A program made the position numbers and the translations under genes. From the NCBI RefSeq assembly GCF_036030735.1, contig NZ_CP107928.1, positions 6,758,001 through 6,822,000 on the forward strand: 64,000 nt of DNA, written 5' to 3'. Shown one piece after another: positions 34,360 through 42,828 of the stretch. Every line of letters starts with the position of its first letter. The first letter of the stretch is position 1. Source of the stretch: Streptomyces sp. NBC_00425 (GTDB taxonomy: Bacteria; Actinomycetota; Actinomycetes; Streptomycetales; Streptomycetaceae). Below the pieces are notes generated by a model. The model ran no database searches. It saw nothing but the letters and a program-made list of their open reading frames with translations, and had not been told where the DNA came from.

Positions 34360-36585
34360 GTGACCCAGGCGGGGCAGGGGGAGGAGCCCCAAGAGCCGGA
34401 TGCCACCATGCAGTTGAAGGTGCCGCCCGCTTTCCAGGCGGACGAGACCATGCAGCTGCGCGTGTCGGACATACCGGTTGAGCCGGAAATATCCCAGGGG
34501 GATGCCGACGGCGAGACGCGTTCGTCGAAGAATCGGCGCAAAGCCCCCCGGCCTCCCGTGCATGTCCGCATATCTGCCGCTCTGGGCCCTCGGCTCGCCC
34601 CGCTCCTCGCCGTGCTGGCGCCGTATGTGTCTCGTGTCACTCCGTACGTCCGCAAACTGCGCCCGCAGTACCCGAGGCCCGGCCGTGACGACTGGCGGCG
34701 CTGGATACCCTCCTGGCGGCAGTGGCTCGGCGGGGTCCTCACCTCCATAGGCCTGAGCACCATGTTCCTGGTCGTCGCCTACGCCGCCACCGACATCCCG
34801 GACAACCTCAACACCTATGCCACACAGCAGGACAACGTGTACTTCTGGGCCGACGGGACGCCGATGGCCCGCACCGGCTGGGTGCAGCGGCAGGCGATGC
34901 CGCTGAAGGACATCCCCGAGGACGTCCGCTGGGCCGTGCTCTCCGCCGAGAACGCGAGCTTCTACAGCGACCCCGGCATCTCCTTCAAGGGCCTCAGCCG
35001 GGCCCTGTTCCGCACCATCGGTCAGGGCGACACGCAGGGTGGCTCCACGATCACCCAGCAGTACGTGAAGAACGTCTACCTGAACCAGAACCAGACGATC
35101 AGCCGCAAGTTCACCGAGGCGATGATCTCCCTCAAGCTCGACAACCAGATGAGCAAGGACGACATCCTCGAGGGCTACCTCAACACCAGCTGGTTCGGCC
35201 GCGGCACCTACGGCGTCCAGCGCGCCGCCCAGGCCTACTACGGCAAGGACGCCAGCGAGCTCAACGCCAGCGAGGGCGCGTTCCTCGCCTCGCTCCTCAG
35301 GGGCGCCGGCCTGTACGACCCGACCCTCAACCCCGCCAACCGCGCCCGGGCCGTCGATCGCTGGTCGTGGACCCTGGACCGGATGGTCGAGATCGGCAAG
35401 CTGTCGAAGGCCGAGCGCGCCACCTACACGAAGTTCCCCGAGCCGCTCAAGGCCAACCCGCTGTACGACACCGGCGAGCAGAGCGACTACCTGGTGGAAC
35501 TCGCCTCCCAGTACGCCAAGAAGGCCGGGAACATCTCCGACAAGGACTTCGACCTCGGCGGCTACCAGATCTACACGACCTTCGACAAGAAGCGCGAGGC
35601 GCAGCTCACCGAGGCCGTCACCAAGGCCCGCGGCAAGGCCCTCAAGGACGACCCGAAGAACGCGAAGGCCGCCCACTACGGGGCCTCCTCGGTGGCCACC
35701 GACGGACGGATCCTCGCCGTGTACGGCGGCCCCGACCACCGTACGCAGGGCTACAACGAGTCCAACGCCACCACCGTCCCGGCCGGCAGTGCCTTCCTGC
35801 CGTTCGTCTACGCGGCCGGGCTCGAGCACGGCGTCCACAAGACCCGCGACGGGGCCACCACGCCCGTCACCGGGGACTCGCTGTACGACGGCAACGACAA
35901 GGTGCCGGTGAAGACGCCCGAAGGCCCCTACTGGGACCGCAGCGGCAAACAGGTGGCCGCGAGGAACGACGGGGGCAGGTCCTACGGGCAGATCTCCCTG
36001 CGCCGGGCGCTGGAGCTGTCCGTGAACACGCCGTTCATGCAGCTCGGCATGGACACCGGCCTGGACCTGGTGCGCTCCACCGCCGAGAAGTCCGGGCTGC
36101 TGCCCTCCAGCTTCGGGGCGCAGGTGCCGGCCCTGACCATGGGCAGCGCCACGCCCAGCGCGATCCGTATGGCCAGCGGTTACGCCACCTTCACCGCGGA
36201 CGGCAAGCACACCGAGCCGTACTCGGTGCGGCTGATCACCAAGAACGGCACCAAGGTCGTCCTGGACACCCCGACCGCCGACCGGGCGATCAGCCCGCGC
36301 GTGGCCAGGGAGGTCAGCTCCGCGCTGGCCGACTCCTTCCGCACGGCCCACCCCGGCGACACGCCCGCCACGCCCTCCCGGGTGGCCGGGAAGGCGGGCA
36401 CCACCCAGGGCGACACCGCCGCCTGGTTCGTCGGCTCGGCCAAGTCGGTGTCCACGGCGGTCGTCGTCTACCGCATCGACCTCACCAAGAGCCTCGAACC
36501 GCTTCCTCTGAAAGGCATCGCAGGCACGACCCAGAAGAGCGTCCCGTACGGCATCTGGTCAGGTGCCATGAGCCCGCTCGGCTGA
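34360..36585 (+). CDS. Class A penicillin-binding protein with a degenerate transpeptidase active site
   Basis: 741 aa from GTG 34360, with GGAGGGAG upstream. Residues 1-120 are cytoplasmic and contain two TMQL repeats (16-19 and 30-33) followed by Pro/Arg-rich sequence. A membrane helix spans about 122-143. The GT51 glycosyltransferase domain (about 155-330) is intact: Glu197 in SAENASFYSD, QGGSTITQQYVKN, and RKFTEAMISLKLD. In the transpeptidase domain (about 400-720) the SxxK motif reads S477-A-F-L480, so the catalytic Lys is missing, and the KTG box is KAGTT (678-682). SVN (554-556) is kept. It can probably polymerise glycan but not crosslink it. It starts a cluster of envelope genes. Confidence 0.88.
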   Translation: MTQAGQGEEPQEPDATMQLKVPPAFQADETMQLRVSDIPVEPEISQGDADGETRSSKNRRKAPRPPVHVRISAALGPRLAPLLAVLAPYVSRVTPYVRKLRPQYPRPGRDDWRRWIPSWRQWLGGVLTSIGLSTMFLVVAYAATDIPDNLNTYATQQDNVYFWADGTPMARTGWVQRQAMPLKDIPEDVRWAVLSAENASFYSDPGISFKGLSRALFRTIGQGDTQGGSTITQQYVKNVYLNQNQTISRKFTEAMISLKLDNQMSKDDILEGYLNTSWFGRGTYGVQRAAQAYYGKDASELNASEGAFLASLLRGAGLYDPTLNPANRARAVDRWSWTLDRMVEIGKLSKAERATYTKFPEPLKANPLYDTGEQSDYLVELASQYAKKAGNISDKDFDLGGYQIYTTFDKKREAQLTEAVTKARGKALKDDPKNAKAAHYGASSVATDGRILAVYGGPDHRTQGYNESNATTVPAGSAFLPFVYAAGLEHGVHKTRDGATTPVTGDSLYDGNDKVPVKTPEGPYWDRSGKQVAARNDGGRSYGQISLRRALELSVNTPFMQLGMDTGLDLVRSTAEKSGLLPSSFGAQVPALTMGSATPSAIRMASGYATFTADGKHTEPYSVRLITKNGTKVVLDTPTADRAISPRVAREVSSALADSFRTAHPGDTPATPSRVAGKAGTTQGDTAAWFVGSAKSVSTAVVVYRIDLTKSLEPLPLKGIAGTTQKSVPYGIWSGAMSPLG

Positions 36586-36633
36586 CCACCGCGCAGGCGC
36601 CCGCGTCCCCAGAATCCGGAGAATGAGCCGCAC

Positions 36634-37920
36634 ATGAAGTCACCGTCGGGCCGCCGCCGCAAGGCCCCGGCAACAACGCGCCGCCCCGCTGCCACGCACC
36701 CGGGGTTCCTGACGCTGGCGGCGCTGCTCGTCGTCGCGTCCCTGGTGGCCGGCTACCTGGTGCTCAACCGCACCGCGAACACCGAGCCGACCGCGTCGTC
36801 GGGGGACAGCAAGAAGGCGTCGGCGGGGGCCACCGAGGAGCCGGCGTGGGACGGCAAGACGCATGTCCTGGGGGACGGATCCACCTCGTACACCGGTCCG
36901 CAGAAGGGTGAGCTGAAGGCGGTCCCGCTCAAGCCGGGGGAGAAGCCGCCCCAGTTCGTGGTCTTCTCCTGGGACGGCGCGCTCATGGGCGACGACGGCC
37001 TCTTCGAGCACTACCGGAAGATGGCCGAGCAGTACAACGCGCACATGACCTTCTTCCTCACCGGCATCTACCTGCTGCCCAAGAGCAAGAAGGACCTGTA
37101 CTCCCCGCCGCAGCACCCCAAGGGCTCCGCGGCGATCAGCTTCCCCACCGACGAACACATCCGCACCACGCTGGAGCAGCTCGGCGAGGCGTGGAAGGAG
37201 GGGAACGAGATCGGCACCCACTTCAACGGCCACTTCTGCGGCGCCAAGGGCGGCAAGGACTGGAGCGTCGAGGAGTGGAAGAGCGAGATCGACCAGTTCT
37301 ACGAGTTCGTCGAGAACTGGAAGACCAACACCGGCTACAAGGACATCGCCCCGCTGCCCTTCGACTTCAAGAAGGCGGTCGTCGGCGGCCGGGCGCCCTG
37401 TCTCGAGGGTCAGGCGAACCTGCTGAAGGCCGCGAAGAGTTACGGCTGGCGTTACGACGCGTCCTCCGCCGGCGACTTCCAGATCTGGCCGACGAAGAAG
37501 AACGGCATCTGGGACTTTCCGCTGCAGATGCTCCCGTACGAGGGCGGTAAGTACCAGGGCCTGTCCATGGACTTCAACTTCCTGTACAACCAGTCCAAGG
37601 GGGAGGTCGAGGGCAACCCGGCCGAGTACCCGCAGTGGGAACAGGAGACCGCCGACTCCTATATGGCGGGCTTCAACCGCGTGTACTACGGCAGCAGGGC
37701 CCCGCTCTTCATCGGCAACCACTTCGAGGAGTGGAACGGCGGCATCTACATGAAGGCCGTCGACCAGATCATCGAGAACGTGTGCACCAAGAAGGACGTC
37801 AAGTGCGTGTCCTTCAAGGAGCTCGCCGACTGGATGGACGTCCAGACGCCCGCCACGCTGGAGCGGCTGCGCACGCTGGATCCCGCGCAGAGCCCGGACT
37901 GGTCCACGGTCGTCAAGTGA
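36634..37920 (+). CDS. Membrane-anchored NodB-fold polysaccharide deacetylase-like protein, catalytic Asp replaced
   Basis: 428 aa. An N-terminal helix (about residues 23-44) anchors it in the membrane with the rest outside. The NodB fold is indicated by FVVFSWDGALMGDD (109-122) and EIGTHFNGHF (192-201). The metal ligands are kept: Asp114, His196 and His200. The residue that should be the catalytic base is Trp113 instead of Asp (usual TFDDG, here FSWDG), so deacetylase activity is doubtful. It lies 48 bases after the PBP gene and has its own GGAG site, so they are probably co-transcribed. It may bind glycan rather than modify it. Confidence 0.78.
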   Translation: MKSPSGRRRKAPATTRRPAATHPGFLTLAALLVVASLVAGYLVLNRTANTEPTASSGDSKKASAGATEEPAWDGKTHVLGDGSTSYTGPQKGELKAVPLKPGEKPPQFVVFSWDGALMGDDGLFEHYRKMAEQYNAHMTFFLTGIYLLPKSKKDLYSPPQHPKGSAAISFPTDEHIRTTLEQLGEAWKEGNEIGTHFNGHFCGAKGGKDWSVEEWKSEIDQFYEFVENWKTNTGYKDIAPLPFDFKKAVVGGRAPCLEGQANLLKAAKSYGWRYDASSAGDFQIWPTKKNGIWDFPLQMLPYEGGKYQGLSMDFNFLYNQSKGEVEGNPAEYPQWEQETADSYMAGFNRVYYGSRAPLFIGNHFEEWNGGIYMKAVDQIIENVCTKKDVKCVSFKELADWMDVQTPATLERLRTLDPAQSPDWSTVVK

Positions 37921-38043
37921 CCGCCGGGGGACGGCGGGTGAAGTAACCAAACCTCAACCGCAACCCCCTTCACAACAGCCACACACCCCGTGCAAGGATG
38001 CCCTCCTCGGCATCCCATCGCCGGGGCAAGAGGGGAAACATCA

Positions 38044-39216
38044 GTGAAGTCAAGGAAATTGAAGGCGACACGCCGCCGCGTCGCGATACTCGGGGCCGCC
38101 GCCACCTCGGTCGTCGCCGGAGTGGCGCTGCTGCCCAACTGGTCCGCGGGCGCCGCGGTCGTCGACGACCCCACGGTCGACGCCAGGACGAAGGCCACTT
38201 TCCAGAAGCTGGCCGACGCGGTCTTCACCGACCGTACCGACGCGCTGGTCACCGGCGCGCAGGGCGACCGGTCGAAGCCGCTGACCAACGGTTTCTCGGG
38301 CGACGTCAAGCTGAGCTCCGGCACGGCCCGCACGGAGGACGCCGCGCTCTCCACGCTCGGCCGGCGCAAGGACACGCTGGCGAAGGCCGGCGAGAAGTAC
38401 AGCAAGGCCGCCACCACCGTCACCCTGAACGCCACGCGCGTGACGGGCCGCACGGCCAAGGCCGCGGTCACCGAGACCACGACCCTGACCTACGCCCAGA
38501 CGCGCGGCAACGCCCCGAAGACCACCGGGTTCCAGGCCAGGCACGAGCTGACGTTCAAGGCCGACCAGCAGGGCAACTGGCAGCTCACCACCATCCGGGA
38601 CACCGACCAGGGTGGCCTCGCGGTGAACACGCTCTCCAAGCCGACGCCGACGGTGAAGGTGACGACGGCGGACGACACCATGCCGAACGCCAAGCGCGCG
38701 GCGACCACGTGGAACCCGCCCGCCGTGCCGAAGACGGGCACCGCGTACGACTACAAGGCGATGGCCGCCTACGCCGAGAAGTACGTGTACTCGTACAACA
38801 AGGACTACCCGGACTTCAACAACCACACCGCGGGCGGCGACTGCACCAACTTCGTCAGCCAGTCCCTCAAGGCCGGCGGCTGGAAGCACGTCCCGGGTTA
38901 CGTGTACGACTACACCAAGTGGTTCGGCAACGCCGACATCCAGTCCGACTCGTTCGTCGGCGTCAACGAGTGGTCCTGGTTCGCCCAGAACTCCAAGCGG
39001 ACCACCCCGCTGGCCAACGTCTACCAGCTCGAGGTCGGCGACGTCCTCCAGATGGACTTCGACCGCGACGGGTCCAAGGACCACACGATGATCGTCACGG
39101 CCAAGAGCAACGGCATGCCGTACCTGACGTACCACTCGAACAACACCCTGCGTAAGTCGTTGGCGAGCATCATCATGCAGAACCCGAACTCGTACTACTA
39201 CGCCTACCGCACCTGA
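38044..39216 (+). CDS. Secreted Amidase_6 domain protein (putative amidase / peptidoglycan hydrolase)
   Basis: 390 aa from GTG 38044, with GAGGGGAAA upstream. Residues 1-36 form a signal peptide (a basic n-region KSRKLKATRRR, then a hydrophobic stretch, then AGAA). The C-terminal Amidase_6 domain (about 236-390) carries the catalytic Cys in GGDCTNFVSQSLKAGG and the His in DHTMIVTAKSNG. The central region (about 40-230) is Lys/Thr-rich without a known fold. Such proteins cleave peptidoglycan-like amide bonds outside the cell. The preceding gap has a short CCGCC/GGCGG hairpin and an AT-richer stretch typical of a promoter. Confidence 0.85.
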   Translation: MKSRKLKATRRRVAILGAAATSVVAGVALLPNWSAGAAVVDDPTVDARTKATFQKLADAVFTDRTDALVTGAQGDRSKPLTNGFSGDVKLSSGTARTEDAALSTLGRRKDTLAKAGEKYSKAATTVTLNATRVTGRTAKAAVTETTTLTYAQTRGNAPKTTGFQARHELTFKADQQGNWQLTTIRDTDQGGLAVNTLSKPTPTVKVTTADDTMPNAKRAATTWNPPAVPKTGTAYDYKAMAAYAEKYVYSYNKDYPDFNNHTAGGDCTNFVSQSLKAGGWKHVPGYVYDYTKWFGNADIQSDSFVGVNEWSWFAQNSKRTTPLANVYQLEVGDVLQMDFDRDGSKDHTMIVTAKSNGMPYLTYHSNNTLRKSLASIIMQNPNSYYYAYRT

Positions 39217-39755
39217 TCGGGGCTCACCGCTCCTGATCCGGCCGGCCCGTCACTCCCCTCGGGGTGGCGGGCCCGCCAGTACGGGTTGTCGTGCGGCAGG
39301 GCGGACCCCACCCTGCCGTACATCCCGAACACCATCAGCAGGATGCCGATCACAAAGCTGAGCATGCAGTTCTGGATCTCGAAGGCCAGGAAGTTGTAGT
39401 CCGTCTCCAGCAGGGCCATGTTCAGGAACCCGCTGAGGATGAACAGCACCCCGAAGACCATGTTCAGCGTGGACGCGACGTTCCCGCCGATCACCATGCC
39501 CGCGACGAGCAGCAGCCCGACCGCGACCGACAGCCAGCTCAGCGCGCCGTTGGTGTTGAGGCTCCACACCTGGTCCCCGCCGGTGTCCAAGAAGCCGATC
39601 CGGTCGATGATCCCGAAGACGCCGAAGACGATCAGACCCAGGCCCATCAGCCCGGCGCCGATCCGGTAGACCAGGTTCAGCCGGTGGTCGACGGGCAGAT
39701 GGTCGTCGATCCTGATCCGCCGTTTCGAGCCGGAACGCAGTGCGTGCGTCGCCAT
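39204..39755 (-). CDS. DUF4383 membrane protein
   Basis: 183 aa from ATG 39755, preceded by GGGAGGCGGAG. Four hydrophobic segments (about residues 31-50, 73-94, 101-120, 127-147) with the family sequence NLVYRIGAGLMGLGLIVFG at the start. DUF4383 is a small polytopic membrane family, common in actinobacteria and of unknown function. It converges with the amidase gene and overlaps it by 13 bases, so the terminators must lie within the coding regions. Confidence 0.88.
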   Translation of the reverse strand: MATHALRSGSKRRIRIDDHLPVDHRLNLVYRIGAGLMGLGLIVFGVFGIIDRIGFLDTGGDQVWSLNTNGALSWLSVAVGLLLVAGMVIGGNVASTLNMVFGVLFILSGFLNMALLETDYNFLAFEIQNCMLSFVIGILLMVFGMYGRVGSALPHDNPYWRARHPEGSDGPAGSGAVSPDQVR

Positions 39756-39864
39756 CTCCGCCTCCCGATAGGTGAGACATGCCGACAGAAGGACGTCACG
39801 TGCCCGGAATGTCCGCACGTGCCCTCGTCATCCAATATCCGCCCGTCGAGCGGCAGGGGCAATG

Positions 39865-41247
39865 TCAGTGCCCGGTGCCGCGCTCCTCGCGGATCCGGGC
39901 CACCGTGCCGGCGACCGCCCGCCGGACGGCCTCCGTCTCGGTGAGGAAGTGCCAGTAGTCGGGGTGCCGGCCCTCGAGCGCGGCGATCGCCCGCTCCAGC
40001 CGGGCCACCGACTCGTCCAGCGGACGCGCGTGCCGGGGGTCGGGCGTGTTGCGCCCCGCCATGGCCAGCCGCTGGGCGTCCCGGATCGCGAACCGGGTCC
40101 GGTCGATCTCCGTCTGCGGATCCTTCTGCACCGCGTTCAGCCTGTTCAGCCGGTCGCCGGCGGCCGACACCGCCTCGTCCGTGGTGTTCAGCAGCGCCCG
40201 CACCGTGGACAGCAGCGCGGTGGCGTCCGGCCAGCGCTGCGCGTCCCGTGCGGTCTGCGCCTCGGCCAGCTTCGCCTCGGCCTGCCGGACGTTCTCACCG
40301 GCCTGGTCGGGAACGTGCTGAAGGTCCTGCCAGCAGGCCGCCGTGAACCGCCGGCGCAGCTCGCTGAGCACTGGATCCACCTGTCCGGAGCGCGTCGTGA
40401 GCGCCTGCGCCCGGGTGCGCAGCGAGACCAGCCGGTGGTCGATCTCGGCGGCCCGCTCCGGCAGCCGGCCGGCCTCCGCGCGGACCGCCTCCGCCTCCCG
40501 TGCGACCCGTTCGGCGCGCTCCAGCGTCTGCGGCAGCCCGTGCCGGCCCGCACCCTGGTTCAGCATCGTCAGTTCCGGCGCGAGCGCCGCCAGGCGGGCC
40601 GCCAGATCGTCCGCCCGCAGGCCGCTCCCGCGGGCCGCGTCCAGCGCGCCGGAGGCGGCCAGCAGCGCCTGCCGGGCCCGCTCCACGGCCGGCGCGAGCC
40701 GGGCCAGCTGCGTCTCGGCCTTGCCGAGCAGCGGGCCCAGTCCGGCGGCGAACCGGTCCAGCTCCTGCTTGACGCGGCCCAGTTCCTCCTTGGCGCGGGT
40801 CAGCTGCCGGGACGCCTGGGCGGCCGCCGACGCCTCCAGGTCGTCCCGGTCGAGATCGTGGGCGTCCACCGCCTCGATGTACTGGTGGCTGGCCTCGTCG
40901 ATGCGCCTGCCGACGGCCTCGAAGTCGGAGACCGCGCGTCGGGCGGCCGGCGAGTCGTCCACCGCTTTGATGGTCTCGATCGAGATCCGCAGATCCCGCT
41001 GGGCGCTGTCCAGTTCGTAGAACGCGGCGGCCGCCGCGTCCTTCGCGGCCTGGGCCTCGGCGCGCTGCTCCTCCGACCGTCCGCCGAACCAGCGCCGGGT
41101 GCCGCCGCCGGCGAACGCGGCGGGCAGCGCCAGCGCGGCTGCCAGGGGGAGGGCGACGAGGATCAGGGAGTCCCTGAGCGCGGCGAGCGCGGGACGCTCC
41201 GCGCGCGACGGCGACGGCGAGTACGGCCGTACTGGTGTCGCCGTCAC
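39865..41247 (-). CDS. Membrane-anchored coiled-coil protein of unknown function
   Basis: 460 aa. One hydrophobic helix (about residues 27-47: LILVALPLAAALALPAAFAG) is followed by 400 residues that are almost completely alpha-helical, rich in Ala, Arg, Glu and Gln, with heptad-like spacing (LTRAKEELGRVKQELDRF). No catalytic motif is visible. The layout suggests a scaffold or tether that extends from the membrane, and I cannot say on which side. It is separated from the DUF4383 gene by 109 bases in the same orientation and may be co-transcribed with it. Confidence 0.75.
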   Translation of the reverse strand: MTATPVRPYSPSPSRAERPALAALRDSLILVALPLAAALALPAAFAGGGTRRWFGGRSEEQRAEAQAAKDAAAAAFYELDSAQRDLRISIETIKAVDDSPAARRAVSDFEAVGRRIDEASHQYIEAVDAHDLDRDDLEASAAAQASRQLTRAKEELGRVKQELDRFAAGLGPLLGKAETQLARLAPAVERARQALLAASGALDAARGSGLRADDLAARLAALAPELTMLNQGAGRHGLPQTLERAERVAREAEAVRAEAGRLPERAAEIDHRLVSLRTRAQALTTRSGQVDPVLSELRRRFTAACWQDLQHVPDQAGENVRQAEAKLAEAQTARDAQRWPDATALLSTVRALLNTTDEAVSAAGDRLNRLNAVQKDPQTEIDRTRFAIRDAQRLAMAGRNTPDPRHARPLDESVARLERAIAALEGRHPDYWHFLTETEAVRRAVAGTVARIREERGTGH

Positions 41248-41321
41248 ATCCCTCTCCCGTGCTGTGATCCGCCCTGCCCGGTGTCATTCTCCCACCGGTT
41301 AAGGACGAACACACGGGCCGG

Positions 41322-42095
41322 TTAGTTCGCGTTCCGGACGGTGACTTTGCCGTCGGCGGTGCGTGCGCTCACCACATGGGCGCTGGACTCGTCGCGCGGC
41401 ACGGACACGTCCACCCCGCCGTCGTCCGTCTCGGTCGTCACCCGGTACGCGGCCGCGGGCAGCGCGATGGTCACCGAGCCGTCGTCGCTGACGGACTCCA
41501 CCCGGTCCGGGACGGTGCTGAGGGTGAGGCGCACCGAGCCGTCCTGGGTGTGCGTGGTCACCGAGCGGGCGGCGACCTCGGCGCGGACCGAACCGTCGTC
41601 CGTGCGCAGGTCCAGCGGTCCCGTGGAGTCGGTGACGTGCACGGAGCCGTCCTCGGCGTGCACGCTCAGCGCGTCCCGGAAGCCGTGCGCCCGGACGCTG
41701 CCGTCGTCGTCCTCGACCTTCACGGCGATCCCGCGGGGCACCTCGATGCGGTGCTTGGCCGCGCAGTCGGCGACCACGCCGGAGCAGTGCATCCGCAGCG
41801 TCAGCCGGTCGTCCTTCATCGACCAGGTCACCTTCGGTTTCCCGCCGACGACGACCGAGCCCTCGAACCAGCGGGTGACGTCGACCTTGCCGGCCTCGGC
41901 GTCCTGCGACGCGACGATCTCGAGCGCCGAGTCGTCGGAGTCGATCGTGAGGGTGCCGCCCGAGATGCCGAACGTCCGGTGGTCGGGATGGTCGTCGTCC
42001 GCGGCGGAGGCGCCGCAGGCGGTCGCGCCTGCCGCGAGGGCCACGACGGCCCCGGCGACGAGGACCGAGCGGGCGAAACGGGTGGTACGGACCAT
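41322..42095 (-). CDS. DUF4097-like beta-helix lipoprotein
   Basis: 257 aa. The signal sequence ends in GATACG with the lipid-anchored Cys27. From about residue 115 the protein repeats a DGSV turn (DDDGSVRAHG, AEDGSVHVTD, TDDGSVRAEV, TQDGSVRLTL, SDDGSVTIAL, TDDGGVDVSV) every 18-22 residues. That is the short right-handed beta-helix pattern of DUF4097. The family is often linked to envelope stress, but no function is proven. It lies upstream of the tRNA gene in the opposite direction. Confidence 0.88.
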   Translation of the reverse strand: MVRTTRFARSVLVAGAVVALAAGATACGASAADDDHPDHRTFGISGGTLTIDSDDSALEIVASQDAEAGKVDVTRWFEGSVVVGGKPKVTWSMKDDRLTLRMHCSGVVADCAAKHRIEVPRGIAVKVEDDDGSVRAHGFRDALSVHAEDGSVHVTDSTGPLDLRTDDGSVRAEVAARSVTTHTQDGSVRLTLSTVPDRVESVSDDGSVTIALPAAAYRVTTETDDGGVDVSVPRDESSAHVVSARTADGKVTVRNAN

Positions 42096-42253
42096 GGCGA
42101 TCTCCCCCTGGGCTGCTTGACGATGCGCTTACGACGGTAGGCAGCCGCGGGCCCCCGGACGATCCGGCACACTCCCGGATCAGGGGTGGGGGTAACCCCC
42201 GATACGGGTTTGCGGGGCACGTGCCCCGGCCATGTAGGCTGTCGACTCGTCCT

Positions 42254-42328
<75 letters not shown>

Positions 42329-42361
42329 AGGACGAGGCCCCGCTCCTCGGGGCGTCGCCAC

Positions 42362-42392
42362 CGAAGGCCCTCCGTTTCCCGGGGGGCCTTCG
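42362..42392 (+). terminator. Terminator of the tRNA-Val gene
   Basis: Stem CGAAGGCCCTCC (42362-42373) / GGGGGGCCTTCG (42381-42392), 12 pairs including one G-T, with a seven-base loop. Confidence 0.85.
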
Positions 42393-42402
42393 TCGTGTCC
42401 GC

Positions 42403-42756
42403 TCAGGCCTGTCCGGCGGCGGGGTCGGGGGGTGGGTCGGGGGTGTGCTTGAGGGTCATGCGGGCCTCGACGCGGTCCGCCGCGGCGACCTCCGCCCAGA
42501 AGCGGTGGCAGGTCACGAACACCGCGAGCTCGTGCTCGCGCCGCCGTAGTTTCTCCACCTCTTCCTGCTCGTCCGCCGTCCAGCCGGGCGAGGCGGGCCG
42601 CTCGGCCTTGCGCCAGCCGCCGGTGTCGCTGTAGCCGTCCAAGGGCTCCACCGACCAGGGAAGCCGCTTCAGCAGGGCCGACAGCTCGGCCCGGACCTGA
42701 TGCAGCTCCTCCTGACCGGCGCGCAGGTCGCTGGGAAAGTCATAGGTCGTAGCCAC
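42403..42756 (-). CDS. Small hypothetical protein beside the tRNA gene
   Basis: 117 aa, mainly helical with a charged middle (WTADEQEEVEKLRRREHELAVF). Proteins of this type (MATTYDFPSDLRAGQEELHQ) recur in Streptomyces and I have no function for them. It is on the minus strand, ending 74 bases from the tRNA, a place where integrated elements often leave remnants, but nothing mobile is recognisable. The ATG lies in front of a short region upstream of a serine hydrolase gene that ends at 42829. Confidence 0.7.
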   Translation of the reverse strand: MATTYDFPSDLRAGQEELHQVRAELSALLKRLPWSVEPLDGYSDTGGWRKAERPASPGWTADEQEEVEKLRRREHELAVFVTCHRFWAEVAAADRVEARMTLKHTPDPPPDPAAGQA

Positions 42757-42828
42757 GCGGCAATGGTACGCCTGTTCGATTTTGAGTAGCGAGTTCCTTC
42801 AGGGTGTTTGCGTGAACGAGTGTTCGAA

